A stretch of DNA of 64,000 nt. It comes from Nitrospira sp. Ga0074138. Lineage in GTDB: Bacteria > Nitrospirota > Nitrospiria > Nitrospirales > Nitrospiraceae. The stretch covers positions 20,420 to 84,419 of the forward strand of contig LNDU01000053.1 in the NCBI GenBank assembly GCA_001464735.1, written 5' to 3'. Shown here one piece after another: positions 46,450 to 57,058 of the stretch (positions are counted from its first letter, which is position 1; each line of letters starts with the position of its first letter). A program made the position numbers and the translations under genes. A model generated the notes under the pieces. That model did not search any database, was not told the DNA's origin, and saw only the letters and a program-made list of their open reading frames with translations.

Positions 46450-48196
46450 GCCCGCGCGCCTGGGTTTGTCGGTCGCTCGTTTTTTGGATTCGATAACTCA
46501 GCTGAAGTGGAACTTCTCCATGACAAGAAAAGGCTAGCACAGGGTTCTTCTGACTCAAACCAAACTCAGGAAAATAGCAGCCCTGCTGAATCTCCATCCG
46601 GCAGGTATTCAACGCTTCGATCACCGCAATCGCCTCCCCCTCTCGTTCAATTCGGAAGACACCTTCACCAGATGGCACAAGTGAGCAATCAGGATGGAAA
46701 TGGACGAAGCTCTCCATCCGATGCGTCCCACTTCCTTCCAACAGATCCCGAATCATCCAACTTCCTTGCCCATCATAGGACATGCGCCTCCTATGGATGG
46801 GCTTTCCGCTCAATCGCCTATATCCGTCATGAGCTCCTTCAAACAGGACAGACTCGTGCCCCGTCTTGTCGATATGACCCTGGATCGGCTTAGCCCGCCG
46901 AGCCACGCGAAACACCCCCCACATTTCTGATTGTTCTTCTCCATCGACCATCACGGTATTATGAGCGCTCGTACTTCGCGCATAGGCCCGTTCCTGACTT
47001 GGCTCATAGTCACAGACCCCGCTATCGACCACAACTCGCCGTCCGTCAATCGCGAGCTCATAACTCAACGTATCGCAATGAGCATGTCCGGGCTGATAGT
47101 CAGGGCCGATCTGCCCACAATCAATAATGATCATATCGTCCACCTTGCGAAAGACATAGTAGCCGCTTGACGGAAAGGCATTGACCATCAGATCCTGTGC
47201 TGGCTCTGGGGCCTTGTACCCAATCACCCTCTCCGCGTAGTCAAAGATCTGATGAGGAGTCGGAGCGATGCCGAACGCCGAATCATTGAACAGGGGGATA
47301 GTACCGTCTGGGGAACAGATACCGTTTAGAAACTCGAGAGCAGCCGTAACCTTGCCAATACATTCATCCGTTATGTCATCTGGAATCCCAGCCGGCGAGT
47401 TCTGTGCAAGATTCAACACATCAAGATAATCAACCACACAGATGGAGTGATACATGGGGCTTCGCTCATAATGTCCTCCATCAGTAAGAAACTGTTCCTT
47501 TAGTTCTTCTCGCAGAATTCGCAAACCCTTTCGAAGCCACCTGTCTGCATCCACTCCTTCGAAATACACTCCAGCGAACACAAGCGCCACGCCATTTTTG
47601 AGATAGTGATTCGCCAGGATATGATATTCGATGTTCTGTTCAAGCCACAGCGCTTGCGAGTAGAGACTCATGAGCCATTCGGCTTGCAACCCCGTATGAA
47701 ACTCCCCTGTTGGGCCTCCCTCGGCTCCTGTGCTTTTCTTCAGGGAAGCCGCCGACAGCGAGAGAAAGAATTTCACCCAATTCACGATCCTCAATGAGGC
47801 TGTGTAGGGTTCCCAGGCATCCACTGTTCCCTGCGGATTGTGCTCGATCCAATCAGAGACCAAGTGAGACCTGTTTTCAACAGAGCGCTGAGGGTGCTGG
47901 AGGTAGTCAAAATAGTGGAGATTGTACCGCCACAGTTTTGGCATGTGTCGACAAGCCCATCCGTCCTTTCCAGATTCAAACAGGAGTGAGCGCCCCAGAA
48001 AATGGAAGTGTGAATCAGGTTGTGCTCGTCCTTGAGGCTGGATGCCCGGCATCATACGGAGACCTGGACGAAGCCGAAGATCCGGAGCTGTGTGGAGTGA
48101 GGTTCGAGAGGGAAATAGTCGCCGTCGGATAAAGTACAGCAACTGGGAGGAGCGAAGATGCCTCACCGTCCTCGCGTATAGGAGTAGCCGATTCAT
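46382..48196 (-). CDS. Heparinase II/III-like protein
   Basis: This 604-residue protein has an alpha/alpha-toroid N-terminal part (HMPKLWRYNLHYFDYLQ, QNIEYHILANHYLKNGVAL) and the heparinase II/III-like beta domain (PGHAHCDTLSYELAIDGRRVVVDSGVCDYE, RSTSAHNTVMVDGEEQSEMWG). Family members are polysaccharide lyases. In exosortase gene clusters the type without signal peptide is common, and its role (lyase, epimerase or modifier) is not settled. No signal peptide is visible here. It forms a conserved trio with the two-domain oxidoreductase and the WbuB-like transferase. Confidence 0.83.
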   Translation of the reverse strand: MNRLLLYARTVRHLRSSQLLYFIRRRLFPSRTSLHTAPDLRLRPGLRMMPGIQPQGRAQPDSHFHFLGRSLLFESGKDGWACRHMPKLWRYNLHYFDYLQHPQRSVENRSHLVSDWIEHNPQGTVDAWEPYTASLRIVNWVKFFLSLSAASLKKSTGAEGGPTGEFHTGLQAEWLMSLYSQALWLEQNIEYHILANHYLKNGVALVFAGVYFEGVDADRWLRKGLRILREELKEQFLTDGGHYERSPMYHSICVVDYLDVLNLAQNSPAGIPDDITDECIGKVTAALEFLNGICSPDGTIPLFNDSAFGIAPTPHQIFDYAERVIGYKAPEPAQDLMVNAFPSSGYYVFRKVDDMIIIDCGQIGPDYQPGHAHCDTLSYELAIDGRRVVVDSGVCDYEPSQERAYARSTSAHNTVMVDGEEQSEMWGVFRVARRAKPIQGHIDKTGHESVLFEGAHDGYRRLSGKPIHRRRMSYDGQGSWMIRDLLEGSGTHRMESFVHFHPDCSLVPSGEGVFRIEREGEAIAVIEALNTCRMEIQQGCYFPEFGLSQKNPVLAFSCHGEVPLQLSYRIQKTSDRQTQARGHANPLSVTLLPSRGERAGNQSL

Positions 48197-48210
48197 AGGC
48201 TGTGTGGAGC

Positions 48211-50361
48211 TTATGCCAGAGAGTCCATGACATCAAAGGTGGCGCGAGAAACCTCTACCAGTTCCTCGAACGGGATCGGCGAAGACGTACCTTCACGAAT
48301 CGATTCAATGAAAGCGGCGGCACAGGCCGCATTCCCCTTATCCTGTTGCCAGAGGTTCATCTTCTTGAAGCCTGGCCATCCGAACGCCTGAAGCTTACGA
48401 AAGTTATCCAGTTGTAGTACTCGGCCACCGCAGAAGACTTCGAGCCGTTCCTTTGGAAACGACTTATGCCCGTTCGCAAGATAATGCACGGTTCCAAATG
48501 ACCCGTCCGCAAATCCAATCGTGAAGGTCGCCTTATCGTCCCGACTTGTTCCCCTAGCAGCAGCTCCCATCATCATGGCCTGAACCGAAACAATCGGCGA
48601 TCCCGACAGAAAGCGGAGCAAGTCCACAAAGTGGCAACCTTCACCGATGATTCGCCATCCGCCAATCAGCCGGTCCTGGGTCCAGTGTTCGGCTGGAATA
48701 CTGCCCGCATTGACCGTCATGACAAATGCTTTTGTCTCGCTGACTCCATTGAGTAGACGTTTCACTTTCTGGATCTGGGGCGCAAAGCGGCGATTGAATC
48801 CCACCATTAGGAGAGGGGGCGTTCCTGCTGCCTGGATCGTCTCATAGGTTCGGACGAGCGTATCCAGGTCATCCCGCGTAATCGCCAGCGGTTTTTCGAC
48901 GAAGACGTGTTTCCCCGCCTTCAGGGCCGCGCAGGCCAGCTTGGCATGGCTATCATGTCTGGTCGCGATCACGATTGTAGTGATATCAGGGTTCTCGATC
49001 ACACTCTTGCTGTCACTTGAAACCTCCGAAAATCCGAACTTGCGCCCGGCGTGAGCGGCGCTGACTCCGGTACTGCTGACGACCGATTTCAAAATGGCCC
49101 CGGTGCTTTTAAATGCCGGCAGCAGGACTTGTGACGCGTAATTGCCCGCTCCGATACAACCGACGACTGGTGTGCCGGGATGGCCGGTATGTGGTGTCGT
49201 CTCCAAAAGCTGGATGGTACGGGTTAATAGTCGAGACCGAGCAATCTTGTCGGATTCGGGATATTGCAGGATGATTCCAAGCGAGGGAGTTCGACTCGAA
49301 ATAAGGTCATACGCAGTGATGGCCTGATCAAACGAGATACGATGAGAGATGAGGGGTTCAGTGTGCAGCCGGTTATCAGCCAGCATATCGAGGACTGCCT
49401 CGAAGTTTCTCTGTTCTGTCCAGCGAACGAGGCCGAAGGGATAATCCTGGCCCTCGTCCTCGTAGCGGGTATCGTATCGCCCCGGCCCGTATGAGCAGGA
49501 CACTTGGAAGCTGAGTTCTTTTTCGTAGAAGTCGGCCCGCGAGAGTTCCAGGCCCGTGACGCCGATGAGCACGATCCGTCCACGCTTGCGACACATCAGC
49601 GCGGCCTGATGCACCGGCTCATTGCTCTTCGTGGAGGCAGTAATGATCACCGCATCCACACCACGGCCGCGCGAGAAGGCCATCGCTGCCATGACGGGAT
49701 CGGCATTCTGGTTGAGATCTACTGTTTCGGCTCCGAGTTTCCTTGCCAGGTCGAGCTTGCCGGTGTCGTAGTCTAATCCGAGCACCCGGCAGCCATGTGC
49801 CCGGAGAAGCTGCACCGTCATCAGCCCGATCAATCCGAGGCCGGTCACCACGACTGTTTCCCCGAGCGTCGGTTGAACCAGTCGTATCCCCTGCAATCCG
49901 ATCGCCCCTATCACGGTAAACGCGGCGGCGTCATCGCTCACGGTGTCCGGAATTCTGGCGCAAAGGTTTTTGGGAATGCAGACAACTTCCGCATGTTTGC
50001 CGTTGGATGCCACTCGGTCTCCCACGGAGAATCCCGTGATCCCGGCTCCCACCTCGAGCACCGTTCCAACATTGCAGTAGCCCATCGGTAGTGGTTGATC
50101 AAGCTTGTTGCGAACCACTTCCAGCGTGGGCATGATCCCGTCAGTTTTCACCTTGTCCAGCACCATTCGAATTTTCTCAGGTTGCTGACGAGCTTTCTCG
50201 AGGAAGTTGGCCTTGCCAAAATCCACCAGCATGCGTTCGGTACCTGCGGACACCAGGGATCGTGAGGTTTGGATCAGAAGGTGGCCCTCCCTGACCTTTG
50301 GGCTAGGAATGTCGGCAAGGCTGGTTTCGCCTGAGGCAAGATTTTGCAATATCTGTTTCAT
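48211..50361 (-). CDS. Two-domain oxidoreductase (medium-chain dehydrogenase plus Gfo/Idh/MocA)
   Basis: This 716-residue fusion has a medium-chain alcohol-dehydrogenase-like N-terminal half (residues about 1-360: LPMGYCNVGTVLEVGAGITGFSVGDRVAS, Rossmann TGLGLIGLMTVQLL). The C-terminal half is of the Gfo/Idh/MocA type (about 385-716: VVGCIGAGNYASQVLLPAF, the EKP motif in KHVFVEKPLAITRDD, and WRIIGEGCHFVDLLRFLSG). It likely oxidises or epimerises a sugar or nucleotide sugar for the exopolysaccharide. The fusion is known from several exosortase gene clusters. The stop of the upstream ligase gene (TAA) directly abuts its ATG. Confidence 0.87.
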   Translation of the reverse strand: MKQILQNLASGETSLADIPSPKVREGHLLIQTSRSLVSAGTERMLVDFGKANFLEKARQQPEKIRMVLDKVKTDGIMPTLEVVRNKLDQPLPMGYCNVGTVLEVGAGITGFSVGDRVASNGKHAEVVCIPKNLCARIPDTVSDDAAAFTVIGAIGLQGIRLVQPTLGETVVVTGLGLIGLMTVQLLRAHGCRVLGLDYDTGKLDLARKLGAETVDLNQNADPVMAAMAFSRGRGVDAVIITASTKSNEPVHQAALMCRKRGRIVLIGVTGLELSRADFYEKELSFQVSCSYGPGRYDTRYEDEGQDYPFGLVRWTEQRNFEAVLDMLADNRLHTEPLISHRISFDQAITAYDLISSRTPSLGIILQYPESDKIARSRLLTRTIQLLETTPHTGHPGTPVVGCIGAGNYASQVLLPAFKSTGAILKSVVSSTGVSAAHAGRKFGFSEVSSDSKSVIENPDITTIVIATRHDSHAKLACAALKAGKHVFVEKPLAITRDDLDTLVRTYETIQAAGTPPLLMVGFNRRFAPQIQKVKRLLNGVSETKAFVMTVNAGSIPAEHWTQDRLIGGWRIIGEGCHFVDLLRFLSGSPIVSVQAMMMGAAARGTSRDDKATFTIGFADGSFGTVHYLANGHKSFPKERLEVFCGGRVLQLDNFRKLQAFGWPGFKKMNLWQQDKGNAACAAAFIESIREGTSSPIPFEELVEVSRATFDVMDSLA

Positions 50362-51723
50362 TTAGACTCCACTCACAACAAATCGAAGTTTTCCCGTCTT
50401 TCCCCGCTCCAGCGCGGCAAGGTACTTAATTTGGATCGATACCTGGTCCCCCAATCGTTTTCGTGCTTCTTCAAGAAGTCGCCGCTCTGAGTCGGCAGTA
50501 TAGTCATCCCTCTTGACGATCCTGAAGATCAATGTCTCACGGTTCGGTTGGTAGATCTGGGCTTCCCGGATCTGGGTCAAATCCTTGAAGATATGATCGA
50601 GCCTTCCTAGCCTCGCTCCACTGGGAAGAACGACATAATCCTCCTTTCGACCATCGATGGAATCAACGATCCGACCCGTCATGTCGCATGACTGGGTGCC
50701 CTCAGAAGAGTGCACAAGGTCTCCTGTGTCGTATCGAAACAAGGGAAAGGCAGGATTGCTCCAGTTCGTGCCGATGACGCGAAAGACACCGGGATGCTGT
50801 TCCTGCGGAATCAATTCGACAAAGGAAAAGTCTTCGTCGATGTGTAGATGCCCTTTGGGACATTCGGAAATGTTCGCGACGGATTCAGCTTGCCCGTAAT
50901 GCTGGCGGACAGGGCAGCCAAAGGCTCGTTCCATCAAGTCTCTTTGTTGGGGAAGCAGATTCTCAGCACCGGTTGTCACAATGCTTGGCGCTGTTTTCAG
51001 AGGCCTTCCCCGTTCCAGTATATAGCTGGCGATAAGTGAGAGAAGCGACGGATAGCCATGGAGCCAGGGAGGTGAATAATTGTCTAGTGCAGCGAGATAA
51101 GCCTCAGCGGTAGCAGGAGATAAGTGATACCCGCTGAATAGTATTTGTCGGCCAGGATAGTTCAGCCGCCAATATGGCGGAGCAGATTGTGTAAGCGACA
51201 CGACGGAGCGACCGCCAAAATATCCGCACCACATGTCGTGCGAAATATTGTGCCAGTGCCGATAACGCCACCAGACAGCCCATCGCTCTTTCTCTGCGGC
51301 TGATGTTTCCCAGAAGACCAATCCGGCTCCGGTCGTTCCGCTTGTGTGACATGAAACAAGATCCTTGGAATCTATGGACTGGTTCCGAATTCTTTCTGAG
51401 TCAGCCTGAACTTCTGCTTTTGTCAGGATGGGGAGCTTTTGCAGTTCCTCCAAGGGGCTGTCAGCGAGAACGTTGACCTTATCGCGCTCAAATTGTGCCT
51501 TCCAGTAAGGGGAATGAAGGGCTTCATTCAGGTGTGCCTGAAGACGCGCTCTCTGCAAGGCTTGCATGATCGAATCCGATGAGCACGGGTGTTCTCGTAA
51601 GATTCGGGAAATTGCCTTGTACTCGTCATTGTATCGACGCCTTCTCAGGCGCCACCCCTCAACCGAACATGCCAAGTTCTGCAGAGCAACCGGAAGGCGC
51701 TGGTAAGTTTCTTCGTGGTTCAT
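50362..51723 (-). CDS. PaaK/CapK-like adenylate-forming ligase
   Basis: This 453-residue member of the adenylate-forming superfamily is related to phenylacetate-CoA ligase and the capsule protein CapK. The AMP-binding P-loop is SCHTSGTTGAGLVFW; further motifs are GAENLLPQQRDLMERAFG, HYGQAESVANISEC and FRYDTGDLVHSSEG. In polysaccharide clusters such proteins are thought to activate an acyl or amino acid for transfer onto sugars; the true substrate is unknown. The start at ATG 51723 was preferred over GTG at 51753, which overlaps the methyltransferase gene; neither has a strong ribosome site. Confidence 0.82.
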   Translation of the reverse strand: MNHEETYQRLPVALQNLACSVEGWRLRRRRYNDEYKAISRILREHPCSSDSIMQALQRARLQAHLNEALHSPYWKAQFERDKVNVLADSPLEELQKLPILTKAEVQADSERIRNQSIDSKDLVSCHTSGTTGAGLVFWETSAAEKERWAVWWRYRHWHNISHDMWCGYFGGRSVVSLTQSAPPYWRLNYPGRQILFSGYHLSPATAEAYLAALDNYSPPWLHGYPSLLSLIASYILERGRPLKTAPSIVTTGAENLLPQQRDLMERAFGCPVRQHYGQAESVANISECPKGHLHIDEDFSFVELIPQEQHPGVFRVIGTNWSNPAFPLFRYDTGDLVHSSEGTQSCDMTGRIVDSIDGRKEDYVVLPSGARLGRLDHIFKDLTQIREAQIYQPNRETLIFRIVKRDDYTADSERRLLEEARKRLGDQVSIQIKYLAALERGKTGKLRFVVSGV

Positions 51724-51731
51724 AGTAAATT

Positions 51732-52565
51732 CTATTTCGTGACGATGGCGCACAGCCAGATACTGTCATCGGTAACAGGATTCACAAAGGAAAAGTCCTT
51801 GTGGTTGTACTTCAGGCCACCACCTAACCATCGATGGAGTGGTTCTAGTCGTAGCGTTTTCCAGAGGCGGCGAACAGAGTTATGCCAATACCACTCTCCC
51901 AATAGTCGATAGTCTTTAATATTCCGAGCCACAATGCTTTGTTGCATCTTGAATAAGCGTTCGTTTGAAAAGCGCTGCCCCCAGATTTCAACCTTCGAAA
52001 ACTTTCGCTCAAGCATCAAGCGGAATTCTTCAAGCGTATATTCCTTCACATGGGTATGATTCACGGGCGATGGCTCATAGTCGAGCGAGAACACAGGCCG
52101 GTTGGGGGTAGAGATGAGCCCAACTCCGAAGGGTTGAAGGTGTCTATGTATCGTTTCGAGTAAGGCTTCTGGCTTGTCGACATGTTCGATGACTTCACAG
52201 CATACAACAGTATCCCAGCGGTTCGTTCCGCAATCGAAACTGGTACTGCAAATATCGCCCTGAAGGAAAGATCCTGCTGGATATGCTTGTTTGGCGTATG
52301 CGACCGCACTCGATGATATGTCGACTCCGAGGATCTCACCTGCCGCGAGTTTGCCAGTGGCATACGCATAATTGAACCCTGTCCCGCAGCCGAGATCCAA
52401 TATGGACTTTCCAGCCACCGGGCTTCGTTCTGCGAAGAAGCTAATCCGCGATATCTGCTCTTGAACCATCATTGCGGGGTCGTCGTCTAAGTCATGAGTT
52501 GGCTTTGCTGGCATTGCTCGCCCAGCACCGACCCGGTCGTCATAACCTTTGCGAGGTTGCACCAT
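51732..52565 (-). CDS. SAM-dependent methyltransferase
   Basis: The 277-residue class I methyltransferase has the SAM-binding motif ILDLGCGTGFNYAYA, an acidic residue in GVDISSSAV, and the VVCCEVIEHVDKPEALLETIHRHL segment typical of UbiG-like and sugar methyltransferases. It probably methylates a sugar of the repeat unit. The start at ATG 52565 has a GGGAG site six bases upstream, better than the more distal TTG at 52631. Confidence 0.82.
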   Translation of the reverse strand: MVQPRKGYDDRVGAGRAMPAKPTHDLDDDPAMMVQEQISRISFFAERSPVAGKSILDLGCGTGFNYAYATGKLAAGEILGVDISSSAVAYAKQAYPAGSFLQGDICSTSFDCGTNRWDTVVCCEVIEHVDKPEALLETIHRHLQPFGVGLISTPNRPVFSLDYEPSPVNHTHVKEYTLEEFRLMLERKFSKVEIWGQRFSNERLFKMQQSIVARNIKDYRLLGEWYWHNSVRRLWKTLRLEPLHRWLGGGLKYNHKDFSFVNPVTDDSIWLCAIVTK

Positions 52566-52636
52566 CTTGATCTCCCTGAGAGCTTCTAAGCAGGAATGAT
52601 TTAAGTAGTTATGGTGTCGTCGCCTATACAAATAGG

Positions 52637-53200
52637 CTAGGTCCGTTGTCTTATAAGTTTAGCGGGATTGCCACCCACGATAGTGAAGGGATCTACATTT
52701 TTAGTGACTACACTTCCTGCGGCAACCACCGCACCGTCGCCGATTGTGCGTCCAGGGAGAATGATCACATTAGCCCCTACCCAAACGTCGTTCCCAATTA
52801 CCACCGGTTGCCGAGCGAAACCTGATTCGAAAATCCTTCCTCGATTTGGGGGTACTGTATGATTGCCTGAGATTATGGTCGTCCTAAAGCCAATGAGTGA
52901 GCGATCGCCAATCTTTACGACGCCAGCTGTACCAATAATTACCCCGCCAGCCAATGTGACATCGTCTCCAATATCTAAGTTCCGTCCAGGTGCTATCCAG
53001 ACGCCGGGGTAAAAGACTACCCGTTTCCCAATTCTTGCCCCACTCAGTTCCAGAAACCGTCCTTTCAATGCGTTGAGGGTCCGGTAGCGTGGCAGAGAAA
53101 ACAATAAAGTCATGACCGTTTCATAGGAGATAACGAGGAAGCTTTTCACCCTACCCGACGCTAGTTGACCCATATCGCTTTGCTCATCGAGCGTTCGCAT
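52637..53200 (-). CDS. Left-handed beta-helix acyltransferase (WcaF/LacA-like)
   Basis: This 187-residue protein has repeated hexapeptides ([87 protein letters not shown]) and the catalytic histidine in SGNHTVPP. It transfers an acetyl group from acetyl-CoA to a sugar. It overlaps the preceding glycosyltransferase gene by 17 bp. Confidence 0.87.
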   Translation of the reverse strand: MRTLDEQSDMGQLASGRVKSFLVISYETVMTLLFSLPRYRTLNALKGRFLELSGARIGKRVVFYPGVWIAPGRNLDIGDDVTLAGGVIIGTAGVVKIGDRSLIGFRTTIISGNHTVPPNRGRIFESGFARQPVVIGNDVWVGANVIILPGRTIGDGAVVAAGSVVTKNVDPFTIVGGNPAKLIRQRT

Positions 53201-54377
53201 GCGACTTGGTAATTGTTAGAGTCTCGTGCCTGGCCAGATGGATATCATTGTCTAGTTCTTCTTCATTTCCCAAAAGCACTGTCATAATCCTCGAGAAACG
53301 ATTCTGTGGTGAAGGAAGGAGCGAAAGCCGTTCTCCTCCTGCTTTTACAAGCCTGTCCTGCAGACAGAGGTCTTCTGATATGCGGATAAGGTGCTCAGCC
53401 ACATCATCCGGTCTATGAGGATCAACGTAGAGAGCACTGTCTGCGCAGATATTTCGAGCAAAATCTCGATTACTGACTACGAGTGGAAGCTTCACCACCC
53501 AAGCCTCCATGTAGTTATTACTAAAACTCTCTAGATCGCTAAGGGAAACAACAATATCGGCTTGGCTGTAAGCCTCCATAATCCGCTGCGGGGGCACTGA
53601 ACCTAAAAACGTGAAATGTCTGACAATGAGTCCTTCAGAGATGAGGGGGGTTTTAAGTGACTTGATGTAGGAGTCACGCCTACAGGTCAAGACAAACATG
53701 AATTCTTCAATTCCTCGTGCCAGCATGCACTCGGCTATTGCAGGCAGACGCCAGAGATTCTTGTGGGAGTTGGTGCCACTGATAAAGAGAAATCGGCGAC
53801 TTGGCAACCTACGCTGTAAGCGTAGCGGTTCCACATACAGTGATGGTGTGGGTGGAATAACTAAAATCTTTTCCATTGGCCATCGTATGGATTGCGCCAA
53901 TCTTGCCTGCATGACTGTAGTCTCGGTAATGATCAAGGACGCTTTTTTAAGACGGTTTCGCCTTAATATATTTAACAATTTAATGTAGATCCGGTCTCCC
54001 ATGCTTGCGTAATTCCAATAATCGCTTTCCGGGTAACAAATGACTGGATAGGCCACGGTTACGACGCTGCGAACATTTTGGGGATGAGGGAGCCCAGAGC
54101 CAAAAAATGTGAATATATGCTGAATCTCGTGGAGGCGAATCAGCTGTTGAAGGCATCCATACTCGAAGACAAATCTCTGAATGAATGAGTTTGGTGAAAC
54201 GAACACCCCGGAATATTTCCCTTGTAAGCCCAACTTTGAAAGTTCACCAACTTCTGGAATGACTAGGAAGATCTTGATATCGGTTGCCTTCTGGCGATCC
54301 AGAAGAGAAAGAAAGTTGACTGCTAGTTGAACACCGCCACCCGTTTTAATTGCACCAAAATCAAACAACACATTCAT
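53184..54377 (-). CDS. Glycosyltransferase (GT1/GT4-like)
   Basis: The 397-residue GT-B protein starts [23 protein letters not shown] and has the conserved C-terminal donor-binding part ([60 protein letters not shown]). Its ATG overlaps the previous gene's stop (ATGA). The sugar is unknown. Codon and base composition are more A+T-rich than in the core genes of this window. Confidence 0.82.
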   Translation of the reverse strand: MNVLFDFGAIKTGGGVQLAVNFLSLLDRQKATDIKIFLVIPEVGELSKLGLQGKYSGVFVSPNSFIQRFVFEYGCLQQLIRLHEIQHIFTFFGSGLPHPQNVRSVVTVAYPVICYPESDYWNYASMGDRIYIKLLNILRRNRLKKASLIITETTVMQARLAQSIRWPMEKILVIPPTPSLYVEPLRLQRRLPSRRFLFISGTNSHKNLWRLPAIAECMLARGIEEFMFVLTCRRDSYIKSLKTPLISEGLIVRHFTFLGSVPPQRIMEAYSQADIVVSLSDLESFSNNYMEAWVVKLPLVVSNRDFARNICADSALYVDPHRPDDVAEHLIRISEDLCLQDRLVKAGGERLSLLPSPQNRFSRIMTVLLGNEEELDNDIHLARHETLTITKSHANAR

Positions 54378-55612
54378 GTTTTCACATTACCTCCCAGATT
54401 CTCCACAAGGTTGGCTAGGGTTCCTGTTTTTGACGAATATCGAGCCAGGATAGAACGATATGCAGCTAAGTGCCCTTCCGCTAATCGTTCCAGCGAGTAC
54501 TGAGCAGCTACTTCCCGACCCTTTTGGGCAAGAGAAAACCTGAGGCTAGGGGAACGAAATAGTTCTAGCAGGCATGCTGCTAATGCGTCGGCAGAAGAGG
54601 GGGGAAAGGTAAGAGCGCAACCAGTGCCATCAATAATGTCAAGATTCGCTGGAATATCAGAGACCACACAAGGTAAGCCTATGGCCAAAGCCTCAAGGAA
54701 AACATTTGACATCCCCTCGTACCAGGAAGGAAGCACCAGCACATCTGACTGCAGCATGACCTCATGAATATTGGGCCGATACCCAGCATACGAAACAAAG
54801 GGTGTAAGCCCAAGCTGATCAGCCATAGCCTTCAACTGAGGTTCGTCCTCCCCGACTCCACAGATGACCACTTTGAGCTTGTATGTACGAAGTACGATCG
54901 GCAGCGCTCTAAGAAGGCACTGCCAATTCTTTTGGTACGTAATGCGGCCGGCAAAGAGAACACTGTGTTCCGACACTCCTGTTTCTCCTGCAAGCACCTT
55001 ACGATATCTAAGCTCCACACTAACCGCATTTCTTATCTCAATGCCCTGCTTAGTTTTATAGATGATGCGGTATGGCATGCTTGATCGATGAATAGGATTA
55101 TTGCTTATGATGCATGAGGAGCAAGGCCATGCGAGCATGAACTCAAGCACGGTCAACGGACGACTGAAGAACATGGCATTTCGATAGGACCATACACAGG
55201 GAATACGATAGAGAGTGGCAATAAGCATTGTCGGGATAGTCACGGGCGCGGGTAGCCACGCATGGAGAATATCTGGCTGGAACTCTTTAATAGCCTTCCG
55301 AAGAGACAAGAAAATGCTAGTACTATATTTAGTGGTCTGCGAGCTCTTAAACAGTTTGACGGAGGCGTCGACGCTATCGCTGCCTCGATCGTTGATACAC
55401 AAAATGGCAGCATCCATTTCATATCTGCATGAAATATCCGCAAGCATTCTTAATTGGCGTTCCGCACCTCCTGCCGTTAGAGAGTGAACGCAATGCAGAA
55501 TCCTAATCGGTCGCACTTTTCTTTTTTCCACGATCGATTTGTTTTGTCCAAAGCAATATGAACTTTCCTTACTCATGTCACATTGGGCTGAAGATGAGAG
55601 ATGCATTGCCAT
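54374..55612 (-). CDS. Glycosyltransferase family 4
   Basis: This 412-residue protein has the N-terminal acceptor domain motif LHCVHSLTAGGAERQLRMLADI, typical of GT4 enzymes, and the donor site VLVLPSWYEGMSNVFLEALAIGLPCVVSDIPAN with the E-x7-E pattern. It likely elongates the lipid-linked oligosaccharide. An alternative start, M13, lies 36 bp inside. Confidence 0.87.
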   Translation of the reverse strand: MAMHLSSSAQCDMSKESSYCFGQNKSIVEKRKVRPIRILHCVHSLTAGGAERQLRMLADISCRYEMDAAILCINDRGSDSVDASVKLFKSSQTTKYSTSIFLSLRKAIKEFQPDILHAWLPAPVTIPTMLIATLYRIPCVWSYRNAMFFSRPLTVLEFMLAWPCSSCIISNNPIHRSSMPYRIIYKTKQGIEIRNAVSVELRYRKVLAGETGVSEHSVLFAGRITYQKNWQCLLRALPIVLRTYKLKVVICGVGEDEPQLKAMADQLGLTPFVSYAGYRPNIHEVMLQSDVLVLPSWYEGMSNVFLEALAIGLPCVVSDIPANLDIIDGTGCALTFPPSSADALAACLLELFRSPSLRFSLAQKGREVAAQYSLERLAEGHLAAYRSILARYSSKTGTLANLVENLGGNVKT

Positions 55613-55712
55613 CTAATAATCCCACACAATTGTGCTTTATAAGCTAACGCCTTGCTTCAACTTGCCGCAAACCCCTAATGAAAAAGAGACCGGTTAGAGA
55701 TGCTTTCTGAAC

Positions 55713-56957
55713 TTACGGGAGTGAGTTTCGCACTGAAGACTTTTCTTTTTGAGATAATAGATACGCAAGTAGCCCAGACTGCACAACTAACTTGGTGCAA
55801 TACGCCACCAGGATAGCCTGGGCAGCGGTTACTAAAGTGAATGTTCCTTGCATGGCGAACAAAAACAGCACCGTAACAACCGGAACCGGTAAATTCGCAA
55901 GCATTTGAGACTTGAATTTCCGTGTCGAAGTAATAGCTGTACCGAGCATAACCGAACAGTATAATGCGACAGAAGCAACCATCGTCCAAGTTAGCAAGTA
56001 TGAATATTCAGCGTACTCTTTTGTGTAGGCAAGAGTGAGTATGAGCTCACCAAAATAGACTGACATTAACACCCCGCATACACCCAGAAGCAGCGCGACT
56101 CCTACACCCTGTACCAGCATAAGCTTAAATCTTTGAAGGTCGCTTTCGAAACATTTTGAGAAGCTTTGATGAAGCGGTAAGGCAACGGCATTCATAAACA
56201 TACTTCCTAGGAAGATAAAGTATGTTGTGGCAGCAAAGTATCCAAGCGCCTTTTGATCTAACCAGCTGGAGACAAAGTATCGAGGAATGTTATTAATCGA
56301 CAAATTAATCAGCAGCAGAACTCCCAACGGGATACAAAGCCAGATGATCTTTCTTACCGACGAATACTCTGGCACCATCTCCTCTTGGTCGAGTTGACCC
56401 TTAGCTATTTGACGGTCGTAAAAGTAGTAGACTGCTATCCAAGAGGTTGCGAGACAGGCAATCCCAATGGGCAAACTTCCTGAGACCAGCAAACCAAGCG
56501 CCAGGCTTACAACTCCTACTATTCCCCGCAGCCCCAGGGAGATGGCAACTGGCTTCATATTGTTAAGCTTGAGCGAGAGCGCGCTTCGAATATCACAGAA
56601 TGACTCTGCACATTTCGCCATTGTCAGGAATATCATCGTAGCCAAAATCTCGTAACTTCTCTCCAGAACAACAGCTATGACACCTATGACCACGGCGCAG
56701 AGGAATGATGTTACGATGCGAGTGGCAAAATATTCTCTGTACTCGAATTGCCCTCTGACATCTGTCGCAACAGCCGCACGAATGTTCAAGCTGAACAGTC
56801 CAAACAACGGACTTATTATTGCATTTGCTAAGGCATAATCCCCCACTGCCTCCACACTAGCCATCTTTGCAATCACACTGACGTTTAACCACAAACCAAA
56901 TGAGAATAGCGCATTGCCGATGAATGAATACAAACAATTATACTTAAATGATAACAT
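55713..56957 (-). CDS. Flippase, Wzx/MATE-like (oligosaccharide translocation)
   Basis: This 414-residue polytopic protein has about twelve hydrophobic helices (for example GNALFSFGLWLNVSVIAKMA near the N-terminus, GIVGVVSLALGLLVSGSLPIGIACLATSWIAVYYF, and YLLTWTMVASVALYCSVMLG). It has the overall layout of O-antigen flippases, which move lipid-linked repeat units across the inner membrane. ATG 56957 was taken rather than the GTG one codon earlier. The gene is A+T-rich. Confidence 0.83.
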   Translation of the reverse strand: MLSFKYNCLYSFIGNALFSFGLWLNVSVIAKMASVEAVGDYALANAIISPLFGLFSLNIRAAVATDVRGQFEYREYFATRIVTSFLCAVVIGVIAVVLERSYEILATMIFLTMAKCAESFCDIRSALSLKLNNMKPVAISLGLRGIVGVVSLALGLLVSGSLPIGIACLATSWIAVYYFYDRQIAKGQLDQEEMVPEYSSVRKIIWLCIPLGVLLLINLSINNIPRYFVSSWLDQKALGYFAATTYFIFLGSMFMNAVALPLHQSFSKCFESDLQRFKLMLVQGVGVALLLGVCGVLMSVYFGELILTLAYTKEYAEYSYLLTWTMVASVALYCSVMLGTAITSTRKFKSQMLANLPVPVVTVLFLFAMQGTFTLVTAAQAILVAYCTKLVVQSGLLAYLLSQKEKSSVRNSLP

Positions 56958-57058
56958 CACTTAAAATAAACTTGAGAATAAGCCAAGAAGGCAACGCACC
57001 CTGCTCGCCCAGACAAGTATTAGGTGCAAGAACCAGGCCTCCTCCGTTTGGCCACAGG